A stretch of 9,807 nt of DNA. Origin: Verrucomicrobiales bacterium (GTDB taxonomy: Bacteria > Verrucomicrobiota > Verrucomicrobiia > Verrucomicrobiales > SLCJ01). The position numbers were made by a program, and so were the translations under genes. Under the pieces are notes generated by a model. It saw only the letters and a program-made list of their open reading frames with translations, had not been told where the DNA came from and searched no databases. The stretch is taken from positions 1 to 9,807 of the forward strand of contig SLCJ01000135.1 in the NCBI GenBank assembly GCA_007125835.1, read 5' to 3'. Of the stretch, positions 1 to 7,998 are shown piece by piece; the stretch's first letter is position 1; every line of letters starts with the position of its first letter.

Positions 1-1443
1 AGAACAATCCAGACTCTGACGGCGTTTGTGGCGGCGTTCACGGTGGTTCCGGTTTCCCACGTGGGCGCGGACAGCGGTGCGATGGTGCTGCTCGAGGGTG
101 GCGGGTTCCTGCGCGGATCCCTCGAGGCTGTGGATGACGTGCGGGTGGTGTGGCGGCATGATTCCTCGGGCGGAGTGTTCGAACTGCCGTCGGCGCAGGT
201 CGAAAGCCTTGTGTTCGACTCGCTCGCCCCGGATCCGGCGGCGGCGGACGTCGTGTTTCTGGACCAGGGGCAGGTGGTGGGGCAGATCCTCTCCCTGGAT
301 GCCGAGGCGATGAAGGTTAGCTCGAAAATGTTGGGGGATTTCGAGATTCCGCGTGCGGTGGTCCGTGGATTTCGATTTGGCGCGGGGGGCGGCGAAGCCT
401 TGGTGGACGGGTTCCCCCCACTTTCCCAATGGATGGTCTCGCGGCGTGATGGCCGGGGTGCCACGGCGTGGTCTCAGGATGGCCCGCTTTTGCGATACAA
501 CGGCGCGGGCGACGAGGACTTGTTGCTTCCCATCGAGGGTCTGCCGGGGACCTATGAAGTGCGTTTGGAACTGCGCATGGGCGAGCCGGAAACCGCGCGT
601 GCCCGCAGAAGCACTGAGTTCTCCCTGGTTCTGGGGGCGGACGAGAGTGGCGGCGGCGGCTATGCCCTGAATTTCACTCCCGAGATGCTGTTTGTGCAGC
701 GCGATGTGGCGGGCGAAAGGGTGCATCCGGCGGTGATCGGCCGGGTGAATCTGGCCGAACATCTTCACGGGATGCGGCAGATCCGGCTTCGGGTTCTGGT
801 GGACAGGGACCGCGGTGATCTTCACATTTTCCTCAATGGAACCCTCGCCGCCTCGCTGGGTGATCCGCGCGGTCTTGGCGACCCCATCGACGGCGAGGCG
901 ATCGTTTTCCAAGGCAAGAACAGCCTGCCCATGCGGGCCCGGCACTTCAGCGTTCGTGCCTGGGACGGACATCTGGAGGAGGTGCCGCCCACTGGCGAAA
1001 GACGAAGCGATCAAAGCTCGGACAGAATTGAAACCATGCCTCAGGGCGGAAGCAGCAACAGCATCTATATCGGTGAAGTGGTCGAAGTGCGACGCAATGA
1101 TCGCGGGGAGCGCGAGTTGATGCTGCGCACCCCGCACCTTCGCGACGGCAACGCGCTGCCGGTGCCGGTGGGAATCATCCGCTCGGTCTCCCTTGCCGGG
1201 AACGGCGAACCGACTGGCGCCGAGGACTGGAGCGATGAAATGGTTCTGCTGGTGCTTCGGGACAGCACGAGGATACCGGCTCGCCTTTCGGGGGGAGGTG
1301 CCCGGACGCTGCGGGTCGAGCCCATTCATGGAGCCGCTGTGGACCTCGCCTTGGAGCACCTCGTGCGCGTCGACTGGGTGCGTGCGGGCGACGGAGAGGC
1401 CTCCGATGACCGCCAGTCGCGAATCATTGAAGTAGAATTTTAA
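1..1443 (+). CDS. Secreted/envelope protein of unknown function, NGD-like repeats around a jelly-roll-like core (5' partial)
   Basis: I do not recognise a named family. The frame is open from base 1. A GTG at 28 could start it, but the codons before it (R-T-I-Q-T-L-T-A-F) continue into a hydrophobic run ending near HVGADS, which looks like the second half of a signal peptide, so the true start is probably upstream. Counting from the GTG, residues 18-63 and 75-117 are two beta-rich repeats (VLLEGGGFLRGSL and VFLDQGQVVGQIL, each followed by a hydrophobic strand). Residues about 130-315 resemble a LamG/concanavalin A-like sandwich (YEVRLELRM, LHIFLNGTLAASL, RHFSVRAWDG). A polar linker (about 318-344) precedes two more repeat-like segments (346-390 and 404-450). 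It is a paralogue of the next gene in layout and in local motifs, but its NGD motifs are degenerate. The two genes are 7 bp apart and likely cotranscribed. Secretion and carbohydrate or ligand binding are inference only. Confidence 0.85.
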   Translation, partial: RTIQTLTAFVAAFTVVPVSHVGADSGAMVLLEGGGFLRGSLEAVDDVRVVWRHDSSGGVFELPSAQVESLVFDSLAPDPAAADVVFLDQGQVVGQILSLDAEAMKVSSKMLGDFEIPRAVVRGFRFGAGGGEALVDGFPPLSQWMVSRRDGRGATAWSQDGPLLRYNGAGDEDLLLPIEGLPGTYEVRLELRMGEPETARARRSTEFSLVLGADESGGGGYALNFTPEMLFVQRDVAGERVHPAVIGRVNLAEHLHGMRQIRLRVLVDRDRGDLHIFLNGTLAASLGDPRGLGDPIDGEAIVFQGKNSLPMRARHFSVRAWDGHLEEVPPTGERRSDQSSDRIETMPQGGSSNSIYIGEVVEVRRNDRGERELMLRTPHLRDGNALPVPVGIIRSVSLAGNGEPTGAEDWSDEMVLLVLRDSTRIPARLSGGGARTLRVEPIHGAAVDLALEHLVRVDWVRAGDGEASDDRQSRIIEVEF

Positions 1444-1450
1444 TCGAGTT

Positions 1451-2830
1451 ATGTACGCACGATTCTGGGTATCCGCCATTTCCGCCATTGCGATCACCGC
1501 GTCCGCCGCCGGGAGCGACACGCTCGTGTTCATGAATGGCGACCGCCTCGCCGGCCGCCTGTTAGACAGTCGGGGTTCCCAGTCCCTGCACTGGCAGGTG
1601 GCGGAGGGCTCGCCGGTCGTCGAGGTGCCGGTGGAGGTGGTCCACAGGGTGGTATTCGGGCGCGGTGAGTGGACGGCGCCGAACCACGAGCTTTCGGTAA
1701 TGCTTGAGAACGGCGATGTGCTCCAGGGCATACTTTCCGGGCTTGATGACGATGCGGTTCATCTGGAATCGTCTTGGTTCGGGGGGGCGGCGCTGCCCCG
1801 CAAAATGGTTTCGGTGATGAGTATTAACACGGGTGGGTATTTTGTTCTGCCCGACCCCGGGGAGCCCGAGGACTGGCGATCCAACCGCAGCGATGCCTGG
1901 AGGCTGAGCGACGGCGAACTGGTGTCGTCGGATTTTGGCACATTCAGCCGGGACATGCCTTTTGCCGAGCGGATCCGGATCGCTTTCGACGTGGTGGGGG
2001 CCTCGGCCTCCAGCGGCCTCACGGTCCAGTTTTTTGTAGCCAATCCCGAGCAACCGAACAGCGACAATCACTACGCCATCCAGCTCACGGGCACATTTGC
2101 GTACGCTCGCAAAACGTCCCGCCCCCTGCCCGACGAAGACAATGAGAATCCGCGGCCGAACACCGAGCCCGTGGGGCAGCCGCAGTCCTTCGACCGCAGG
2201 GTTCACACCGGTGCGATGTCGGTGGTGATCCTCGCCAATTTGCGGTCCGGTGAGATCATTCTCGAAATTGATGGCGAGGAAGTGGCCTCGTGGGTGGATC
2301 CCAGAGGGTTTCCCGGCGAGACGGGCAACGGGATCGCCTTCTCCAACAATTCGCAGTCGCGTATCGCCATCCGCAATTTCAACGTGTCGCGATGGGGTGG
2401 GGCGGTGGATGAAGACGACGGAGTCGGCCTCGCGGATGATGTGGTTGTGACGCGCAACGACGACCGTTTTGAAGGGCGAATCACGGAAATGGCCGGTGAA
2501 GTGATTGAACTGGAAGCAGAGGGGTTCGGCCCCCTGTCGCTGCCATCGGAGCGAGTGATTTCCGTTCGGCTCGCGTCCGAAACACGCGAGCGCCCACGCC
2601 GCCTGCAAGGCGATGTGGAGGTGTCGCTCCGTGACGGCGGGCGTCTCACCGTGCGCCTGGACTCGCTGGAGGAGGGGCATCTCGCCGGATACAGTGAAAG
2701 CGGTGGGGAGTGGAGGATCGACCGCACCGGAATTTCCGAGATCCTCTTCAATGTCTACGAGGAAAAGTTTGACGACCCGGATCGCGCGCGCATCGGCCGT
2801 CCTGAATTCCTCCTCTCGCCGGACTGGTGA
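1451..2830 (+). CDS. Secreted protein of unknown function, NGD-x-L-x-G repeats flanking a concanavalin A-like domain
   Basis: This 459-residue protein opens with a signal peptide (R4, hydrophobic segment about 6-19, likely cleavage after ASAAG). It has four similar beta-rich repeats, each with a motif near NGDxLxG and a closing strand of the form P-x3-V-x2-V. They lie at about 24-70 (MNGDRLAGRL), 82-125 (ENGDVLQGIL), 331-374 (RNDDRFEGRI) and 389-433 (RDGGRLTVRL). Residues about 140-315 form a likely jelly-roll domain, with RIRIAFDVV, SSGLTVQFFV, GEIILEIDGEEVASW and RIAIRNFNVSRW as strands. Inside it is a Pro/Asp/Asn-rich loop (about 222-250) that the upstream paralogue lacks in this form. The ATG at 1451 is chosen because it gives the signal peptide directly. 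No Shine-Dalgarno sequence precedes it, so coupling to gene 1 is plausible. Similar proteins are, from memory, common in Verrucomicrobia and Planctomycetes as uncharacterised proteins. Function is unknown; cell-surface or periplasmic ligand binding is a guess. Confidence 0.9.
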   Translation: MYARFWVSAISAIAITASAAGSDTLVFMNGDRLAGRLLDSRGSQSLHWQVAEGSPVVEVPVEVVHRVVFGRGEWTAPNHELSVMLENGDVLQGILSGLDDDAVHLESSWFGGAALPRKMVSVMSINTGGYFVLPDPGEPEDWRSNRSDAWRLSDGELVSSDFGTFSRDMPFAERIRIAFDVVGASASSGLTVQFFVANPEQPNSDNHYAIQLTGTFAYARKTSRPLPDEDNENPRPNTEPVGQPQSFDRRVHTGAMSVVILANLRSGEIILEIDGEEVASWVDPRGFPGETGNGIAFSNNSQSRIAIRNFNVSRWGGAVDEDDGVGLADDVVVTRNDDRFEGRITEMAGEVIELEAEGFGPLSLPSERVISVRLASETRERPRRLQGDVEVSLRDGGRLTVRLDSLEEGHLAGYSESGGEWRIDRTGISEILFNVYEEKFDDPDRARIGRPEFLLSPDW

Positions 2831-2863
2831 TGCCGGTTTTGGTCCCCGATTCGGCAGGTTTTT
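2831..2863 (+). terminator. Weak candidate intrinsic terminator after the secreted-protein pair
   Basis: Directly after the stop codon, TGCCG (2831-2835) can pair with CGGCA (2852-2856), plus one G-U pair, around a long loop. Two bases later there is a run of five T (2859-2863). The stem is short and the loop large, so this is only a candidate. A convergent operon ends 65 bp further on, so some termination signal is expected here. Confidence 0.3.
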
Positions 2864-2896
2864 GCGGCCATGCGGCTCACTCACACACCGGGTCGG

Positions 2897-2916
2897 GGCG
2901 GCGACGGTCCGCCGCC
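2897..2916. repeat. GC-rich hairpin in the convergent gap
   Basis: GGCGGCG (2897-2903) and CGCCGCC (2910-2916) form a perfect 7-bp stem with a 6-base loop. It sits 11 bp beyond the stop of the dihydroorotate-dehydrogenase-like gene and could slow or stop transcription from either side. Neither strand shows a T-run after it, so it does not meet the usual intrinsic terminator pattern. Confidence 0.45.
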
Positions 2917-2927
2917 TTCATCATTGC

Positions 2928-3953
2928 CTACCATTTCACAGGGCCGAAGCGGTCCCGTAGCTGTGCGCTGGTGACCATGCGCACGTAGTTTGCGCGTTCG
3001 ATGGCTTCGGGGTTTGGGGTGCGGGAGTGGCTCATGCAGCCGCGAAGCTGGTCAATGGATGTGTATTCCCGGTCCTCCATCCAGGTGGCGACCCTTTGCA
3101 GAATCTCGCCGATCCGGGAGACGCCATTGAGCAGCAGGGTGCTGACCATCTGGACCGTGGTGGCCCCGGACATGAGGGCCTTGATCACGTCCGTGTGGGA
3201 ATGCACGCCCCCTGTGCAGGCGAGATCGAGAGCCTGCCTGCCGTGAAGAATGGCGAGCCAGCGGAGCCGGAGATTGAGTTCGCTGCTGTCTGAAAGCTGC
3301 AGGGTGGAGGAGGCGGTGAGGTCTTCGATGTTGATTTCCGGTTGGTAGAACCGGTTGAATATGACCAGAGCGCGGGCACCCGCACTTTCGAGCCGCCGGG
3401 CGAAATGGGGGAGCGATGTGTAGAAAGGCGAGATTTTGACGGCGACGGGGATGGATATGCTTGCGCAGACAGACCGCACGATGTCGGCGGCTTTGCTTTC
3501 CACCTCATCGGAGGGCGTTTCGTCGCTGGTCGGTTGGGAATAGAGATTGAGTTCCAGAGCGTCGGCTCCGGCCTGCTCGATCTCGGCGGCATGGGAGGCC
3601 CATCCCCTGTCGGTGCGGCCATTGAGCGAGGCGAACACGGGAATGGAAACAGCCTCCTTGATGCGGGCAATCCGCGCGAGATAGGAATCGGCATCCGGGG
3701 CGATCCGACAGGTTGAGGGAAAATAGGATATCGCCTCTCCGAAGCTGTCTTCGTGTGCATCGACGAATGTTTCCTCAACAAGGTTGTCGAGGAGGATTTG
3801 TTCTTCAAAGAGCGAGTGCATGACGACGGCGGCGGCCCCGGCGTCTTCCATGGCACGCACGCGGTCGAGTTGATCAACCAGGGGGGATGCACCGACAACC
3901 AAGGGGTGCGGGAGCTGGATCCCATGGTAGCTGGTGGAGAGTGTGGGATTCAT
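2928..3953 (-). CDS. Dihydroorotate dehydrogenase-like flavoprotein (PFOR-associated)
   Basis: This 341-residue TIM-barrel protein is of the PyrD/dihydroorotate dehydrogenase superfamily and probably binds FMN. Visible barrel landmarks are GASPLVDQ (21-28), VFASLNG (106-112), ALELNLYSQ (132-140), VAVKISPFYT (170-179), ALVIFNRFYQPEIN (195-208) and, at the phosphate-binding end, ACTGGVHSHTDVIKALMSGA (245-264) then VQM. True class 1 enzymes have an N-x-S-C-P-N-type segment after the ELN strand. Here it reads NLYSQPTSDE, so the usual active-site loop is absent and orotate synthesis is doubtful. No pyrK partner or other pyrimidine gene is nearby. Its ATG overlaps the stop of nifJ by 4 bases (ATGA) and lacks a Shine-Dalgarno sequence, so translational coupling is likely. 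From memory, such proteins are often annotated next to nifJ in other bacteria. A redox role linked to pyruvate or ferredoxin metabolism is inference; the substrate is unknown. It ends with TAG, 97 bp from the convergent gene. Confidence 0.9.
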   Translation of the reverse strand: MNPTLSTSYHGIQLPHPLVVGASPLVDQLDRVRAMEDAGAAAVVMHSLFEEQILLDNLVEETFVDAHEDSFGEAISYFPSTCRIAPDADSYLARIARIKEAVSIPVFASLNGRTDRGWASHAAEIEQAGADALELNLYSQPTSDETPSDEVESKAADIVRSVCASISIPVAVKISPFYTSLPHFARRLESAGARALVIFNRFYQPEINIEDLTASSTLQLSDSSELNLRLRWLAILHGRQALDLACTGGVHSHTDVIKALMSGATTVQMVSTLLLNGVSRIGEILQRVATWMEDREYTSIDQLRGCMSHSRTPNPEAIERANYVRMVTSAQLRDRFGPVKW

Positions 3954-6900
3954 GGTTTGGCGGAAGTGGTTGTGTCGGTTGCCGAAGAGGCAAGGGTTTG
4001 ATAATGGGCAAAGCGCTCCCGCACGCGTTCCTGGGCCAGGGAGGCGAGGGTGCTGGCGTGGTCGGGATTCGATTGGGCCAGAATCCGGAAGCGCAGTTCG
4101 TTGTGCATGTATTCGTGGAGCGGGGTTTTCGGAGGGGGGCAGTCGAGTTTCAGGGCGGGTTCGCCGGTGCCGTGGCGTTTGGGGTCGAATCGGTAGATGG
4201 GCCAGTACCCTGTTTGGACGGCGAGTTTCTGCTGCTCGAGACCGTGAGCCATGTCATACCCGTGTGCGACGCAATGGCTGTAGGCGATGACAAGGGAGGG
4301 CCCGGGGTGGGCGTCGGCTTCGGCGAGCGCCTGGACGGTTTGATTGTCCTTTGCTCCCATGGCTACGGCGGCCACGTAGGCATGACCGTAGCCCATGGCA
4401 TGGAGGCCGAGATCTTTTTTGCCCACCGCCTTGCCTCCGGCGGCGAATTTAGCCACAGCACCCATGGGGGTGGCTTTGGAGGACTGGCCGCCGGTATTGG
4501 AGTAGACCTCCGTGTCGAGCACGAGGATGTTGAGGTTGGCATTGGACGCGAGGACGTGGTCGAGTCCGCCGAAACCGATGTCGTAGGCCCAGCCGTCGCC
4601 ACCCACGCACCAAACGGATTTGCGAACGAGATAGGAAGCGATGGGCGCGAGGAGGAGCGCGTCCGGGTTGGGAGCGAGGGAGGGAAGTTTTTCCAACAGC
4701 GAGCCGACATGCGCTCGCTGGCTTTCGATCTGTGGGTCGTCGGTCTGTGGATTGTCGAGGATCGCCGAAGCCAAAGAGTCGCCGATATAGGGTGCCAGAG
4801 CGGCCACCAGGTCGCGTGCGGCACGGGTTTTGTAATCGACGGCCATCCGCATGCCGAAACCGAATTCGGCGTTGTCTTCAAACAGGGAGTTGGACCAGGC
4901 GGGGCCGCGGCCCTTGCTGTCTGTGGCGTAGGGGGTGGTTGGCAGGTTGCCACTGTAGATGGATGAGCAGCCGGTGGCATTGGCGATGAGCAGGCGGTCG
5001 CCCATGAGCTGGGTGAGAAGCTTGATGTAGGGTGTCTCACCGCATCCGGAGCACGCACCGGAATATTCGAAAAGCGGGCGCCTGAGCTGGCTTGACTTTA
5101 CATCGAGTCTAATGTGGGAAACGTCTGTCTCGGGTAGGGAAAGGAAGAAGCTGTAGTTGGTGCGTTCGTTTTCCAACACGGGTTCGGTCTCGGTCATGTT
5201 CAGTGCCTTGCGCGACGGGTTGGCGCGATCCTTGGCGGGGCAGATGTTGACACAGAGGCGGCAGCCAGTGCAATCGTCGGGGGCGGTTTGAATGGTGAGC
5301 CGATGGCCGGGCAGGTCTTTTGACTTGAATTCGCGACTCAGGAATGAGTCGGGAGCCGAGGTGCCGCAGGACTCGGGCCAGGCTTTGGCGCGGATGGCCG
5401 CGTGGGGGCACACCAGGGCGCATTTGCCGCACTGGATGCAGAGGTCCGGCTCCCAGGAGGGAATCAAACGAGCGAGACCGCGTTTTTCCCATTGGCTGGT
5501 GGCCGTCGGCCATGTACCGTCTGCCGGGAAAGCAGAAACAGGAAGCAGGTCGCCTTTGCCAGCGAGCATGAGTCCGGTGACCTTGCGCACGAAATCCGGG
5601 GCCTCGGTGTCCACCGGTGGCGGCATGCTGTGGCGGGCGGTGGCTTTCTCCGCTACGTGCATGCGATGCAGGTTGGCGAGAGTGGTATCGACAGCTCCGA
5701 AATTGCGCTCGACAATGGCACGGCCCTTGCGGCCGTAGGTGCTCTCGATGGCCTGCTTGATCTGGGCGATCGCCTCGTCCTTCTCCAGGATGCCGGAGAT
5801 GGCGAAAAAGCAGGTTTGCATAATGGTGTTGATGCGGTTTCCCATTCCGGCCTCGCGTGCCACGGCGTAGGCATCGATGGTGTAACATTGCAGATTTCGG
5901 GCGATGATGGTTTCCTGCATTTCCCGAGGCAGGCGGTCCCAGACGGTGTCCGGCGCGCCCGGGGCGTTGAGAAGGAACACGGCACCCGGGGCGGCGCGCT
6001 CGAGCACGTCGATGCGGTGGATGAAGGAGAATTGATGGCATGCGACGAATCCGGCGCTTGAAATGAGATAGGGCGCGCGGATTGGGCGCGGGCCGAAGCG
6101 CAGGTGTGAGACGGTCATGGCGCCGGCCTTCTTGCTGTCATACACAAAGTAGGCCTGCGCGTGGGCACCGGTGGCCGAGCCGATGATCTTGATGCTGTTT
6201 TTGTTTGCTCCGACGGTGCCGTCTGACCCGAGGCCGAGGAACACGGCGCGGAACACGTCATCTTCCTCAACGGAAAAGTCGGGATCCACCTCAAGCGAGG
6301 TGTGCGTGACGTCATCAACGATGCCGACGGTAAAATGGTTCTTGGGCGATGGGGCGGCCAGATTGTCGAACACGGCGCGCGCCATGGGAGGGGCGAACTC
6401 CTTCGATCCGAGGCCGTAACGTCCCCCGATGACGAGCGGCTGGAAGGATGGCGGGACCAGTTCTTCAGCACGTGCCGAGGCAAGGGCGGTTTGTATATCC
6501 TGATAGAGGGGCTCGCCAAGAGCCCCGGGCTCTTTGGTGCGATCCAGCACGGCGATGCGCTGCGTCGTGAGGGGAAGGGCGGCGAGGAATTTATCCAGGG
6601 CGAACGGGCGGAAGAGGCGCACTCGCAGCACACCGGTGCGGCGGCCCGAGCGGTTCAGGGCGGCGGCGGTTACGGCGGTGGTTTCGGCCCCCGATCCGAG
6701 GGCAATGACGACGTCCGTGGCTTCTGGATCGCCCTCGTAGTCGAATGGTTTGTATGTGCGCCCGGTGAGGTGGGCGAAGGTTTCCATGGTCTCCTCGACG
6801 ATGGCAGGAAGCCGATCATAGTAGGAATTGACCGCTTCACGCGCCTGGAAAAAGGCGTCTGGATTCTGAGCCGTGCCGCGAATGGCGGGTGCGTCTGGAT

Positions 6901-7531
6901 TCAGCGCCCGCTTGCGGTGGGCGGCGATGCACTCGTCGTCAATGAGCGCGCGCAGGGTGGCGTCGTCGAGCGTCGTGGCGGTGTTTATTTCGTGAGATGT
7001 GCGGAAACCGTCAAAAAAGTGGAGGAAAGGGATGCGGGAACGCAGCGTCGCGGCATGGGCGATGGCCGCGAAATCCTGGGCCTCCTGCACCGATCCGGAG
7101 CAGAGCATGGCAAAACCGGTCTGGCGGCAGGCCATGACGTCGGAATGGTCGCCGAAAATGGACAGCGCATGGGTGGCGAGGCTGCGGGCGGTGACATGCA
7201 TGCAGAAGGGCGTCAGCTCCCCGGCGATTTTGTACATATTGGGGATCATCAACAACAATCCCTGTGAGGCGGTGAAGGTGGTGCCCATGGCTCCCGCCTG
7301 TAGGAACCCGTGGACGGCGCCCGCAGCACCCCCCTCGGATTGCATTTGTGCCACGGCTGGCGTGGCGTTCCAAAGGTTTTTCCTGCCGTTCTCCGCCCAT
7401 TCGTCGCACAGCTCTGCCATGGGCGACGAGGGCGTGATTGGATAGATGACGATGTTTTCGCTGAGCCGGAAGGCGACGGAGGCGACCAGTTCGTTGGCGT
7501 CCTTGATGGCGGATGGTAGGGATTGAGGCAT
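3950..7531 (-). CDS. nifJ: Pyruvate:ferredoxin (flavodoxin) oxidoreductase, single-chain homodimeric type
   Basis: This enzyme oxidises pyruvate with CoA to acetyl-CoA and CO2 and reduces ferredoxin or flavodoxin in the cytoplasm. At 1193 residues it is the usual length for the one-chain enzyme. All expected parts are present in order. The N-terminal pyrimidine-binding domain has YPITPSSPMAE (30-40) and TARSLATHALSIFGDHSDV (114-132), including the substrate-contact Thr and Arg. The middle domain covers about 260-400 and the gamma-type domain about 425-640 (GLGSDGTVGANKNSIKIIG). The ferredoxin domain has C698/701/704/708 and C754/757/760/764. The thiamine diphosphate domain supplies the proximal cluster with C827, C830, C855 and C1087, and cofactor motifs GDGWAYDIG (978-986) and EVYSNTGGQSSKAT (1008-1021). 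No key residue appears missing. The start at 7531 places D11-A-N-E at the family's usual N-terminal DGNE position. It begins 11 bp after the Rrf2 regulator gene, with a pyrimidine-rich leader and no Shine-Dalgarno sequence, and its stop overlaps the next gene. Identity is near certain. Whether it runs in the oxidative or the CO2-fixing direction cannot be seen here. Confidence 0.98.
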   Translation of the reverse strand: MPQSLPSAIKDANELVASVAFRLSENIVIYPITPSSPMAELCDEWAENGRKNLWNATPAVAQMQSEGGAAGAVHGFLQAGAMGTTFTASQGLLLMIPNMYKIAGELTPFCMHVTARSLATHALSIFGDHSDVMACRQTGFAMLCSGSVQEAQDFAAIAHAATLRSRIPFLHFFDGFRTSHEINTATTLDDATLRALIDDECIAAHRKRALNPDAPAIRGTAQNPDAFFQAREAVNSYYDRLPAIVEETMETFAHLTGRTYKPFDYEGDPEATDVVIALGSGAETTAVTAAALNRSGRRTGVLRVRLFRPFALDKFLAALPLTTQRIAVLDRTKEPGALGEPLYQDIQTALASARAEELVPPSFQPLVIGGRYGLGSKEFAPPMARAVFDNLAAPSPKNHFTVGIVDDVTHTSLEVDPDFSVEEDDVFRAVFLGLGSDGTVGANKNSIKIIGSATGAHAQAYFVYDSKKAGAMTVSHLRFGPRPIRAPYLISSAGFVACHQFSFIHRIDVLERAAPGAVFLLNAPGAPDTVWDRLPREMQETIIARNLQCYTIDAYAVAREAGMGNRINTIMQTCFFAISGILEKDEAIAQIKQAIESTYGRKGRAIVERNFGAVDTTLANLHRMHVAEKATARHSMPPPVDTEAPDFVRKVTGLMLAGKGDLLPVSAFPADGTWPTATSQWEKRGLARLIPSWEPDLCIQCGKCALVCPHAAIRAKAWPESCGTSAPDSFLSREFKSKDLPGHRLTIQTAPDDCTGCRLCVNICPAKDRANPSRKALNMTETEPVLENERTNYSFFLSLPETDVSHIRLDVKSSQLRRPLFEYSGACSGCGETPYIKLLTQLMGDRLLIANATGCSSIYSGNLPTTPYATDSKGRGPAWSNSLFEDNAEFGFGMRMAVDYKTRAARDLVAALAPYIGDSLASAILDNPQTDDPQIESQRAHVGSLLEKLPSLAPNPDALLLAPIASYLVRKSVWCVGGDGWAYDIGFGGLDHVLASNANLNILVLDTEVYSNTGGQSSKATPMGAVAKFAAGGKAVGKKDLGLHAMGYGHAYVAAVAMGAKDNQTVQALAEADAHPGPSLVIAYSHCVAHGYDMAHGLEQQKLAVQTGYWPIYRFDPKRHGTGEPALKLDCPPPKTPLHEYMHNELRFRILAQSNPDHASTLASLAQERVRERFAHYQTLASSATDTTTSAKP

Positions 7532-7542
7532 GAGGGAGAGTG

Positions 7543-7998
7543 TCAGGAGCGGTGTTGATCCGGGGAGGAGGCGGCCGGCGCTTTGGCGGAGTTTGCCTCG
7601 AAGGCAATCACGTCCTCAAGGCTGGTCTGGCGGAGCGTTTCGGCAATCCGTAGGCGCTCATGTTTCCAGAAATGATGGGTCGGACACGCGCGTTGGTCGC
7701 TGCAGATTTCCTGACCAAGCAGGCAGCCGTCGAGAAAATCGGGGCCATCCAGCGCGCAGACGATCTCGTGAAGCGAAATGTCACGGGGTGGCCTGGCAAG
7801 GCGTGTGCCCCCGCTCCATCCGCGCTTGGTCTCGATGATGCCGCTGTCGGCCAGACGTTTGAAGATCTTGGCGAGATAGGCGGCGGGCACGCCGCTTTGG
7901 GCCGCAATCTCACGCACGAAGCGGGGACCTTCCTTGCCCTCCTCCATGCAGGCGAGGGCTCTTACGGCGTAGCCTACACTGTGGGATAGGGATAGCAT
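7543..7998 (-). CDS. Rrf2/IscR-type Fe-S cluster transcription regulator
   Basis: This winged-helix DNA-binding regulator probably senses oxygen, nitric oxide or Fe-S status through a cluster. From the chosen start (MLSLSHSVGYAVRAL) it has 151 residues, typical for Rrf2. The helix-turn-helix is about 27-53 (VREIAAQSGVPAAYLAKIF) and the wing about 60-70 (GWSGGTRLARP). Cysteines at 92, 99 and 105 lie in GCLLGQEICSDQRACPTHH, nearly the same positions and spacing as the ligands of IscR (92/98/104) and NsrR (93/99/105). The in-frame ATG at 8013 would add only MPDYG and remains possible. Longer upstream extension to 8307 would enter the comM coding region and adds unrelated Arg/Pro-rich residues. 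The gene lies 11 bp before nifJ on the same strand, so it probably controls that operon and itself. Which ligand it senses cannot be told from sequence. The C-terminal tail after the cysteines (about 130-151) is Ala/Ser-rich and unremarkable. Confidence 0.93.
   Translation of the reverse strand: MLSLSHSVGYAVRALACMEEGKEGPRFVREIAAQSGVPAAYLAKIFKRLADSGIIETKRGWSGGTRLARPPRDISLHEIVCALDGPDFLDGCLLGQEICSDQRACPTHHFWKHERLRIAETLRQTSLEDVIAFEANSAKAPAASSPDQHRS

Noticed and set aside
28..30. GTG as the real start of the first gene
   Set aside because: The frame is open further upstream and the earlier codons extend a hydrophobic signal-like segment. Starting at GTG would leave a signal peptide without its basic end.
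1562..2884. Long minus-strand frame (440 codons) opposite the second secreted-protein gene
   Set aside because: Its product is rich in His, Arg and Pro with no domain, while the plus-strand frame has a signal peptide and ordered repeats. It is a codon-bias shadow of GC-rich DNA.
3887..4966. Long plus-strand frame (359 codons) opposite nifJ and the end of the flavoprotein junction
   Set aside because: It lies opposite conserved PFOR thiamine-binding motifs and has a low-complexity Gly/Val composition. No independent start signal or family is seen.
6302..7267. Plus-strand frame (321 codons) opposite the N-terminal part of nifJ
   Set aside because: It is antisense to the YPITPSSP and TARS regions of PFOR, is Gly-rich without recognisable motifs, and is explained by the codon use of nifJ.
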